From Alphaproteobacteria bacterium (lineage in GTDB: Bacteria > Pseudomonadota > Alphaproteobacteria > UBA8366): a DNA stretch of 7,730 bases. Location: NCBI GenBank assembly GCA_029861675.1, contig JAOTYV010000237.1, positions 1 to 7,730 of the forward strand, written 5' to 3'. Under the pieces are notes generated by a model. That model saw only the letters and a program-made list of their open reading frames with translations, made no database searches and was not told the DNA's origin. Made by a program: the position numbers and the translations under genes. Of this stretch, positions 1 to 6,968 are shown one piece after another (position 1 is the first letter of the stretch; every line of letters begins with the position of its first letter).

Positions 1-1003
1 GATACGCAAGAGGCAAATACCAGCGGCGACCCGCTTGCGCCGGTCCTGCAGGTTCGGGACCTGAAGATGCACTTTCCCCTTCGCGCAGGCCTGCTCAAGC
101 GTATCGCGGGTTTCGTCTATGCGGTCGACGGCGTCAATTTTCACATAAACCAGGGCGAAACACTCGGGCTGGTCGGCGAATCAGGATGCGGCAAGTCGAC
201 GGTCGGGCGCGTTCTGCTGAAACTGTACGAGCCGACGGCGGGCGAAGTCCTGTTCGACGGGCGTAATATTTTCGCGGTCGACGAAAAAGAGCTGAACCGG
301 ATTCGCCAGAAGATTCAGATCATCTTTCAGGACCCGTTCGCCTCGCTCAATCCGCGCTTGCGCGTCAAGGAAATCGTCGGCGAAGCATACCGCGTACACA
401 CGGGCGACAAGGATTGGGAGAAACACGTCGAACAAGTTCTGGCGAAGGTGGGATTGCAACCGGAACACATGAACCGGTTCCCGCATGAATTTTCCGGTGG
501 CCAACGCCAGCGCATCGGCATTGCGCGGGCGCTCGCCATGTCGCCCCGGCTGATCATCGCCGACGAGGCGGTTTCCGCATTGGACGTCTCGATTCAGGCG
601 CAGGTCATCAACCTGCTCGACTCGCTCAAGGCGGAATTCGGGTTTTCGTTTCTGTTCATCTCGCACGACCTTTCGGTGGTCGAACATATCGCCGACCGGG
701 TGGCCGTGATGTATCTCGGCCAAATCGTCGAGATCGCGTCCGACCGGGATTTGTATCAAACGCCGCTGCATCCCTACACCGATGCGCTGATTGCCGCGGT
801 TCCGCGCGCCGAGGCCGGCGGAAAGGCGCGACGAAAAACCATCCTGCGCGGCGACGTGCCCAGCCCGATCAAACCGCCGAGCGGCTGCCGCTTCCATACC
901 CGCTGTCCCAAGGCGATGGACCAGTGTTCGGTCACCGTACCGCCCTTGATCGAAGTCCGGCCGGATCATTGGGTCGCCTGCCACCTGCACGAGCCGATGC
1001 CCC

Positions 1004-1011
<8 letters not shown>
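1..1011 (+). CDS. Peptide ABC transporter ATPase, OppF/DppF-like (5' partial)
   Basis: This is a cytoplasmic ATP-hydrolysing subunit of a peptide/nickel-type ABC importer; with a second ATPase it would drive a pair of permeases. The frame is open from base 1, and the first codons already encode the usual N-terminal strand ([13 protein letters not shown]), so the true start is upstream. The ATG at 67 would remove that strand and is unlikely to be the start. Counting from the first codon, the Walker A motif GESGCGKST is at 59-67, the Q-loop glutamine near 110, the signature FSGGQRQR near 164-171, Walker B LIIADEA near 184-190 and the H-loop His near 222. The residue after the catalytic Glu is Ala, where Pro is commoner in this family; the catalytic residues are intact. 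The C-terminal oligopeptide-transporter extension has Cys at 296, 302, 309 and 327. The stop overlaps the start of the next ATPase, indicating one transcript. The substrate cannot be read from this subunit. Confidence 0.93.
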
Positions 1012-2035
<1,024 letters not shown>

Positions 2036-2271
2036 GCCGGAACCACAGGCTCGGCCACCAAGCTCTTGAACAGCCGCAGCAAAGTCGGCAGTCGGCGCGA
2101 TTCGCGAAGCGCCACTTGCGTCACGCCCAACCGCCGCCCTATGCTCTTTCCTAACAGGTTTAAAAATAACAAATTCGCGCTCATCGCTTCGGTGCCGATG
2201 CCTCGCAGGAGAGGCAAATCCGGCGACGGCGCGGAACAAGAGCCGATCCTTACACAGAAGGAGAGCCGACA
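2036..2271 (+). promoter_or_regulatory. Leader region before the binding-protein gene
   Basis: This 236-base gap separates the ATPase genes from the binding protein. It ends in a strong Shine-Dalgarno, AAGGAG at 2258-2263, eight bases before the ATG. A short A/T-rich patch (about 2152-2175) interrupts otherwise GC-rich sequence and could hold a promoter, but I cannot find a convincing -35/-10 pair. A small inverted repeat, GGCGC at 2094-2098 with GCGCC at 2109-2113, has no T-run after it. The length suggests that the binding protein has its own promoter or a processing site, as is common for binding proteins made in excess of their transporter. That is inference. Confidence 0.35.
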
Positions 2272-3801
2272 ATGCCAGGGAACTTCCGACTAATTTCTAT
2301 CGCTGCCGCCGCCCTCGCCGCAGCCGTGCTAGCGGCGCCGGTCCAGGCCAAGCGCGACAGCCTGAATATCGCGTTCTATACCAAATTCCACACCATGGAA
2401 CCGTATCAGACCTCGGCGCGCCAAATGTTGCAGATGGGGTATATGATTTGGGACCCGCTCGTGCTCCGCGATGCGGACACCGGCAAGATCCTGCCGCATG
2501 TCGCAACGTCGTGGTCTACGCCGACACCGCTGACCTGGGAATTCAAAATCAGGAAAGACGTCAAATTTCACAACGGCGATCCGCTGACATCCGAATCCAT
2601 ACGCTACACGATCGAAGACCGGATCCTTGACCCGGAACGGAAATCGCCGCGCCTGCCGAATTTCAAATGGGTCAAGCGGGTCGAGATCATCGACGACCAT
2701 TCCTTCCGTATTCATACCCACGCACCCTATGCCCTGGCGCTCGAACGGCTGAACACGCTCTACATCATGGATTCCAAGTGGGGCAAGGCGCACGACTTCG
2801 GATACATCCAGGAACACGCGATGGGGTCCGGCCCGTATAAGTGGGTCAGCTGGACCAAGGGTAGCCGCGTCGTCCTGGTACGCAACGAGAACTACTGGAT
2901 GAAGGGCGTGCCGGCGATCAAGAACGTCACCATGAAGATCGTACCCGAAGCCTCGACCCGGCTTGCCGAGCTCTTCTCGGGCGGCACCGACGTTTCGCTT
3001 AATCTTCTGCTCGACCAGGTCCCCGGATTCAAGTCGCAGCCGAACTACAAGGTCCTCAATTTCCCGATCATCCGGGTGGATTTCTGGCAGTTCGATACCA
3101 AAGGACGCGCCTCGGATACGCCGGTCAAGGACGTGCGCGTGCGGCGCGCCATCGCCCATGCGATCGACCGCAACAAGATCGTCTCGAAGCTGGTCCGAAC
3201 GGAAGGCTACCGGGTCGACACGCCGATGAGCCCGTATCATTTCGGCTATGACAAGAGCGTTCAATGGTACGACTACGATCCGAAAAAGGCGAAGAAACTG
3301 CTCGCCGACGCCGGATATCCGAAGGGCTTCGAGATCGACCTTTGGCAGTACCAGGATCATCAGAACCTGCCCAATCAGGCGGCCATGCAGATGCTGGAGA
3401 AAGTCGGCATCAAAATAAATCTCAAGGATTATCGTGGTAACTCGCAACAGATGGGCAAGCTGCGCCGCGCCGGAAAGATCACCGGCATCGGCAATTTCAA
3501 CTGGGGCAGCTACAACATCTTCGACGCCGACGCGATCCTGTACCCATTCTTCGACAAGTCGTCGTCGAACAACTATGCCGGCGACGAGGAGCTGTCCGCC
3601 TGGCTGAACGAGGCGCGTGATTCGGTCGACCCGAAACTTCGCAAGGAAATCTACAAGAAGGCGCAGAAGCGGATCATCGATCAGGCCTATTGGATGCCGT
3701 TCTTCGGCGTAAAGCGGTTCTACGGAATCCACAAGGATCTGGATCTCAAGGCGGGGCTCGACGAAGTGCCGCGCTTCCAGTTCGCCAAATGGAAAAAGTA
3801 A
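2272..3801 (+). CDS. Peptide ABC transporter periplasmic binding protein, family 5 (SBP_bac_5)
   Basis: This is an exported protein that captures the substrate, probably a peptide or similar small molecule, and delivers it to the permeases. It is 509 aa, the normal size for DppA/OppA-type proteins. Residues 1-26 form a Sec signal peptide with a basic Arg at 6, an Ala/Leu-rich core and a VQA cleavage site before Lys27. There is no lipobox Cys, so the protein should be free in the periplasm. The family 5 hallmark lies at about 88-111, with the core motif DVKFHNGDPLTSE. Other family features are the GSGPYKW segment near 182-188, the VRRAIAHAIDR helix near 289-299 and the DPKKAKKLLADAGYPKGF segment near 337-354. 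The start is fixed by the strong Shine-Dalgarno at 2258-2263. Two ATPases precede it and an intrinsic terminator follows directly. The exact ligand cannot be called from sequence alone. Confidence 0.94.
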   Translation: MPGNFRLISIAAAALAAAVLAAPVQAKRDSLNIAFYTKFHTMEPYQTSARQMLQMGYMIWDPLVLRDADTGKILPHVATSWSTPTPLTWEFKIRKDVKFHNGDPLTSESIRYTIEDRILDPERKSPRLPNFKWVKRVEIIDDHSFRIHTHAPYALALERLNTLYIMDSKWGKAHDFGYIQEHAMGSGPYKWVSWTKGSRVVLVRNENYWMKGVPAIKNVTMKIVPEASTRLAELFSGGTDVSLNLLLDQVPGFKSQPNYKVLNFPIIRVDFWQFDTKGRASDTPVKDVRVRRAIAHAIDRNKIVSKLVRTEGYRVDTPMSPYHFGYDKSVQWYDYDPKKAKKLLADAGYPKGFEIDLWQYQDHQNLPNQAAMQMLEKVGIKINLKDYRGNSQQMGKLRRAGKITGIGNFNWGSYNIFDADAILYPFFDKSSSNNYAGDEELSAWLNEARDSVDPKLRKEIYKKAQKRIIDQAYWMPFFGVKRFYGIHKDLDLKAGLDEVPRFQFAKWKK

Positions 3802-3823
3802 ACGGCGTTGCTTGAACGACGTT

Positions 3824-3854
3824 AAAGCGGGGCCACTTCGGCCCCGCTTTTTTT
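3824..3854 (+). terminator. Rho-independent terminator after the binding-protein gene
   Basis: A perfect 11-bp stem, AAAGCGGGGCC at 3824-3834 and GGCCCCGCTTT at 3840-3850, closes a five-base loop (ACTTC). A T-run continues from the stem through 3854. It lies 22 bases after the stop codon of the binding protein and should end the transporter transcript. It also means the downstream M81 gene depends on readthrough or on its own promoter. Confidence 0.9.
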
Positions 3855-3866
3855 GGCACACCGGCT

Positions 3867-3972
3867 TAGAGCAAATCCCGAGCGAACCGAAACGGTTCGT
3901 GACGATGTATTTGCGTAAGAACAACGAGATAGGCCATTGCATTCGATTCGATTTGAACAAGAAATGGCCTAG
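3867..3972 (+). repeat. 106-base palindromic intergenic repeat, copy A
   Basis: This is one of two copies in the window, in the same orientation as 6161-6266, with 89 of 106 bases identical by manual alignment and no gaps. It has two structured halves. In the first, GCAAAT at 3871-3876 pairs with ATTTGC at 3909-3914 around an inner hairpin, GCGAACCG at 3882-3889 with CGGTTCGT at 3893-3900. In the second, TAGGCCATT at 3930-3938 pairs with AATGGCCTA at 3963-3971. The architecture of two hairpins joined by an A-rich linker and ending in CTAG recalls the RIME-type repeats of rhizobia and relatives; this rests on remembered architecture, not on a search. It begins 12 bases after the terminator and ends four bases before the M81 Shine-Dalgarno. 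Confidence 0.88.
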
Positions 3973-3986
3973 ACGAGGAGACGATC

Positions 3987-5486
3987 ATGGCACGGATCGC
4001 CGTCGGCGGCTTTCACCACGAAACCAATTGCTTCGTTCCCGGCACGACCGACTACGACTACTTCGCCCAGCACCGGGACCGTCCGCCGCTGTGCCGCGAC
4101 GAAGAGATTTTCGACTGGCTGCCGGGCGCCAATTTCGGCCTGTCGCGCTTCCTGGAGCTGATGGCGGACCGGCACGACATCGTGCCCACCGTCTGGACCT
4201 CGGGCGGCGCCGGTGCGCTGGTGTCGCGGGACGCGTTCGAACGGATCTGCGGCGAGCTCGTGGGCACGCTGTCGCGCAAGCTGCCGGTGGACGCCGTCTA
4301 TCTCGATCTGCATGGCGCCAGCGTCACCGAAGATTTCGAAGACGGCGAGAGCGAACTGCTGCGCCGGGTGCGCGCCGCCGTCGGGCCGGACGTCCCCATC
4401 GCGGTCAGCCATGACTATCACGCCAACGTGACGCCGGAGACGGCGCAGCTATGCGACGCGCTGTTCGGCTACCTCACCTATCCCCATATCGACCGGCCGG
4501 ATACCGGCGAACGGACGGCGCGCGCCCTCGACATCATCCTCGAGCGCGGCATGCCGACCGGCAAGGCGCTGCGCAAGATCCCCTTCCTGATCCCGCTTAC
4601 CTATCAGTGCACGATGGTTGCACCCTCCAAGACGATCGTCGACGCCTCGGTGGAGGCGGTCGGCGGCGATGTTCTGAGCCTGGCGTATCTGGCGGGTTTT
4701 CCGCCTTCCGACCAGCACTGGTGCGGCCCGTCCGTCGTCTGCCACGCCTACAGCCAGGAAGCGGCGGATCGCGCCGCGGACGCCCTGGCCGCGCTGGTCG
4801 AACGGTTGGAGCCCGATTTCGCGGTGCCGGAACTCGATCCGGATGCCGCCGTGCAGGAAGCGATGAAGGTTGCGGCGGGCGCCGGCAAGCCGGTGATCAT
4901 CGCCGACACCCAGGACAACCCGGGCGCGGGCGGCACCTGCGACACCACCGGCATGCTGGCGGCGCTGGTCCGTAACGGCGCGGCGGGCGCCGCGCTCGGC
5001 GTGTTCCTGGATCCCGACGCCGCCAAGGCCGCCCATGCCGCCGGCGAAGGCGCGGAGATCACTGTCTCGCTCGGTGGCCGGGGCGGCATTCCGGCCGATG
5101 TGCCCTACGAGGCGACCTTCGAGGTCGCCACGCTCGGCGACGGCCAGTTCACCTGCACCGGCCCCAATCTGGGCGGCCGCAGGATGGATATCGGCCCGAT
5201 GGCGCTGCTGCGTATCGGCGGCACCAGCATCGTCACCGCGAGCAAGCGCGCACAGGCGGCCGATCAGGAAATGTTTCGTCATCTGGGTATCGAGCCGGCG
5301 GAGCAGAAAATCCTGGTGCTCAAGAGCACGGTCCATTTTCGGGCGCATTTCCAGCCGATCGCCGAGCAGGTGATCGTCGCCCTCGCGCCGGGCGGCCATA
5401 TCTCGGACACACGGCAATACGCCTATCGGAAACTCCGCCCCGGCATCCGCCTGACCCCGCTAGGTCCGGAATGGCAGCCCGATTAG
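3987..5486 (+). CDS. M81 family metallopeptidase (MlrC-like)
   Basis: This is a predicted cytoplasmic zinc peptidase of family M81, whose best-known member, MlrC, degrades linearised microcystin and its tetrapeptide product. Most relatives have no known substrate, so microcystin should not be assumed. At 499 aa it matches the family length and has no signal peptide. The N-terminal MARIAVGGFHHETNCF is the family signature (HHETN at 10-14). DLHGA at 107-111 and HDYHAN at 142-147 carry candidate metal ligands, followed by YPHIDRPDTGER at 165-176. The C-terminal MlrC domain begins near 300 with TQDNPGAGGTCDTT at 308-321. AGGAG at 3976-3980, six bases before the ATG, supports the start. The gene is visibly more GC-rich than the transporter genes. 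Its place after a peptide importer suggests hydrolysis of imported peptides, but a terminator and a repeat lie between them. Confidence 0.92.
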   Translation: MARIAVGGFHHETNCFVPGTTDYDYFAQHRDRPPLCRDEEIFDWLPGANFGLSRFLELMADRHDIVPTVWTSGGAGALVSRDAFERICGELVGTLSRKLPVDAVYLDLHGASVTEDFEDGESELLRRVRAAVGPDVPIAVSHDYHANVTPETAQLCDALFGYLTYPHIDRPDTGERTARALDIILERGMPTGKALRKIPFLIPLTYQCTMVAPSKTIVDASVEAVGGDVLSLAYLAGFPPSDQHWCGPSVVCHAYSQEAADRAADALAALVERLEPDFAVPELDPDAAVQEAMKVAAGAGKPVIIADTQDNPGAGGTCDTTGMLAALVRNGAAGAALGVFLDPDAAKAAHAAGEGAEITVSLGGRGGIPADVPYEATFEVATLGDGQFTCTGPNLGGRRMDIGPMALLRIGGTSIVTASKRAQAADQEMFRHLGIEPAEQKILVLKSTVHFRAHFQPIAEQVIVALAPGGHISDTRQYAYRKLRPGIRLTPLGPEWQPD

Positions 5487-5848
5487 GTGGCGCACGCCGG
5501 GGCAATTCCGCGAGGTGGTATTTGCATCTCCGTTCAACGCGGCGGATTGTGCCGCATGTTTCCCAGCCAGCGCATACTATGCATTGGAATAAAACGAAAA
5601 ATTACGCCGAATTGTATTTTGCGTGCCCAGAACCCCTCCTCGCCTGAGGTAGCCAATAAGAGATATAGATGCCTCATTGGGCTACCCATATTGTGGATGA
5701 GGATCCGTAGATTGGGGAATGGCGATGCGGGATTTGTATCGGACAAAAACATTTCGGGAGACTTAGCTCCGAGCCCTCGATTTCGATCCGCTTCAAATGT
5801 GGGAACACGTCAAACAACCCACTTCGGAAAATGAATATGGAGCAGGTC
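5487..5848. other. Lower-GC intergenic region without a convincing gene
   Basis: About 360 bases separate the M81 stop from the supported start of the small exported protein. Base composition drops well below that of the M81 gene, most clearly at about 5580-5750. Reading frames here are short, lack ribosome binding sites and have no recognisable protein features. A short stem, GCGGC at 5539-5543 with GCCGC at 5551-5555, could weakly end the M81 transcript. A longer hairpin lies at 5648-5686. A promoter for the small gene must be somewhere here, but no clear -35/-10 pair stands out. Confidence 0.6.
5648..5686 (+). other. Intergenic hairpin with a competing stem
   Basis: GGTAGCCAAT at 5648-5657 pairs with ATTGGGCTACC at 5676-5686, ten base pairs with one bulged G and an 18-base loop. 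A second, mutually exclusive stem of seven pairs (one a G-U) can form between 5645-5651 and 5670-5676. No T-run follows, so it is not a standard terminator. Function is unknown. It lies within the leader or promoter region of the small exported protein. Confidence 0.5.
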
Positions 5849-5851
5849 ATG
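5839..5851 (+). promoter_or_regulatory. Ribosome binding site that decides the start of the small exported protein
   Basis: GGAG at 5839-5842 followed by six bases and ATG at 5849 is a standard arrangement. The alternative ATG at 5831 has only a purine stretch directly abutting it. The 5849 start also gives a cleaner signal peptide. Confidence 0.7.
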
Positions 5852-6163
5852 ATACGAAATGTGTTATTCGCCAGCGTAGTTGCCTTCGGGGCCACTGCCG
5901 TTCTGGTTTCTGCCGACGTATCCGCCGCAACCGCCGACAAATCTTCCAATGAATTCCGTGAAGCCCTGTATTCCACGTGTGACGGCATATCCGGGGACGA
6001 TGCGAACGCTTGCATGCGCGGCCGCACGATCGTCTTTGACCAGCGCAACGCCGCCGCGAATGGGTATCTGCAGAGCTGCCTGAGCGCGGGCCAATCGCGG
6101 TCCGAGTGCGATGCGAAACAGCAGAAATACTGGAAAGACCTGAAAGAAATGTTCGGCCTCTAG
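5849..6163 (+). CDS. Small exported four-cysteine protein, function unknown
   Basis: I do not recognise a family. From ATG 5849 it encodes 104 aa. GGAG at 5839-5842 sits six bases before this ATG, and the product starts MIRNVLF, a textbook signal peptide ending in VSA before ATADK (cleavage after residue 26). An in-frame ATG at 5831 would add six residues but lacks a well-spaced Shine-Dalgarno. The mature protein is about 78 aa, probably periplasmic and largely helical. Its four cysteines are at residues 44, 55, 77 and 87 counted from this start. They form two loops, CX10C and CX9C, each with a Gly six residues before the second Cys, which suggests two related disulfide-closed turns. The C-terminus is charged and aromatic (YWKDLKEMFGL). 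The TAG stop is the first three bases of repeat copy B. The gene appears to be a single transcription unit. Confidence 0.75.
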   Translation: MIRNVLFASVVAFGATAVLVSADVSAATADKSSNEFREALYSTCDGISGDDANACMRGRTIVFDQRNAAANGYLQSCLSAGQSRSECDAKQQKYWKDLKEMFGL

Positions 6164-6266
6164 AGCAAATCCCGAGCGAACCGAAATGGTTCGCGACGAC
6201 GTATTTGCGTCAAAACAAAGAGGGTGACCATTTCACTTGAGTCAATTTAAACAAGAAATGGTCTAG
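6161..6266 (+). repeat. 106-base palindromic intergenic repeat, copy B
   Basis: This is the second copy of the repeat at 3867-3972, with the same length and orientation. GCAAAT at 6165-6170 pairs with ATTTGC at 6203-6208 around the inner hairpin GCGAACCG at 6176-6183 with TGGTTCGC at 6187-6194. The second hairpin is GACCATTTC at 6226-6234 with GAAATGGTC at 6255-6263. Compared with copy A, the second pair of the shared stem has changed from G-C to A-T on both sides. Its first three bases, TAG, are the stop codon of the small exported protein. CTAG lies at both edges (6160-6163 and 6263-6266). Confidence 0.88.
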
Positions 6267-6300
6267 GAACCGCGCTCCTTAGCCGAAACAGACCAATCGA

Positions 6301-6332
6301 CGGCGCCCCGGCACCGGCCGGCCGGGGCGCCG
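6301..6332. terminator. GC-rich hairpin between convergent genes, probable terminator
   Basis: A perfect 12-bp stem, CGGCGCCCCGGC at 6301-6312 with GCCGGGGCGCCG at 6321-6332, has an eight-base loop. It lies between the + strand small gene with its repeat and the minus-strand DUF1761 gene, so it could stop transcription from either side. Neither flank has a real T-run. The minus-strand exit is mildly T-rich, so termination may be weak or Rho-assisted. Confidence 0.55.
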
Positions 6333-6367
6333 CTTCGCGACCATTCGAGCCGTCGAGGGGCATTCGC

Positions 6368-6754
6368 TTACAGAAGCCCTTGGCAGACGACCATGATCAC
6401 GGTCATCGCGACAACAAACCCCATTTCGACGGTAATAGCGTAAGTACTCTTTTTCGCGAACAGGCCGGCGGCCGTCATCAGCAATAAGATCGTCACGACG
6501 ATAAGGATCATCGTGAACAAGGCGTTGTTCACCGCCGTGATGCCCACGGTCCATGCCAGAAAAAAGGTGGCAAGCGCCTGGAACGCCATGGCGGCGATCG
6601 GCATTTCGGCGGAACCCGCGAGCGAAACGCCCACGCCTTCGGCCCATTTCGTCCCAAAGAACTTGGGAGAATACCACAGCCATCCCAGCAAATAGGACAG
6701 GAACGCCCCGACACCCACGGCGAGCCAATTCACGCTAGTGGTAATTTCGGCCAT
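6368..6754 (-). CDS. DUF1761 family small membrane protein
   Basis: This is a predicted inner-membrane protein of 128 aa with four hydrophobic segments at about 8-28, 50-72, 78-100 and 105-127. The N-terminal part carries the DUF1761 hallmark, a Trp-rich motif GWLWYSPKFFGTKW at 24-37 just after the first membrane segment. Polar and basic residues (KKS at 101-103) break up the last two segments. The family has no established function, so none is assigned. Length is typical. The start is supported by GGAGGG on the minus strand (complement of 6760-6765), five bases before the ATG. It is transcribed divergently from the dioxygenase gene and convergently to the small exported protein, so it is likely monocistronic. 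Other families of small four-helix membrane protein cannot be fully excluded. Confidence 0.85.
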   Translation of the reverse strand: MAEITTSVNWLAVGVGAFLSYLLGWLWYSPKFFGTKWAEGVGVSLAGSAEMPIAAMAFQALATFFLAWTVGITAVNNALFTMILIVVTILLLMTAAGLFAKKSTYAITVEMGFVVAMTVIMVVCQGLL

Positions 6755-6968
6755 ATCTTCCCTCCGTCACTGATTTGATCGATCGGCGCTGTTACTCTAT
6801 TGCCCTTGGCGGCCAAATTCATTCCCATTCCGCTCAATAGGTTGGCCCGCTATTTGCCGGTGTGCGGCGGCACCTATGTCGCCGGCCGGCCTTGTGGCAT
6901 AATTCCGGCCGCGTCCCGACGGACGACCGGTCGAAATGGCATCACGAACCGCTTCAAAGGCTAAGACC
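6755..6968. promoter_or_regulatory. Divergent promoter region between DUF1761 and the dioxygenase
   Basis: This 214-base region must hold start signals for both flanking genes. On the + strand, TGGCATAAT at 6895-6903 resembles an extended -10 (TG, one base, then CATAAT), 65 bases before the dioxygenase ATG, with only a poor -35 match. AAAGG at 6956-6960 is the likely Shine-Dalgarno, eight bases before that ATG. On the minus strand only the Shine-Dalgarno of the DUF1761 gene is clear. No regulator operator is recognised. Confidence 0.4.

Noticed and set aside
67..69. ATG 67 as the start of the first ATPase
   Set aside because: The frame is open to base 1 and the upstream codons encode the conserved N-terminal strand of the family, so the start lies outside the window.
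2329..3960. Long minus-strand open frame (543 codons) opposite the binding-protein gene
   Set aside because: It is antisense to a gene with a clear signal peptide and family 5 motifs, and its translation is rich in Arg, Asp and Val with no recognisable domain. It is a GC-rich shadow frame.
3936..3965. Promoter inside repeat copy A (TTGCAT with AGAAAT at 17 bases)
   Set aside because: Both boxes match the consensus at only about half of their positions, and the -35-like box is not kept in copy B.
3812..4414. Plus-strand frame (200 codons) crossing the terminator, the repeat and the start of M81
   Set aside because: It runs through a terminator and a noncoding repeat and then out of frame through M81, giving an Arg-rich shadow translation.
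4449..5417. Minus-strand open frame (322 codons) opposite the M81 gene
   Set aside because: It is a low-complexity Arg/Gly/Ala translation antisense to a well-supported gene, as expected in GC-rich DNA.
5487..5834. Plus-strand frame (115 codons) directly after M81
   Set aside because: There is no ribosome binding site, it starts at GTG straight after the M81 stop, and the sequence has no protein-like features.
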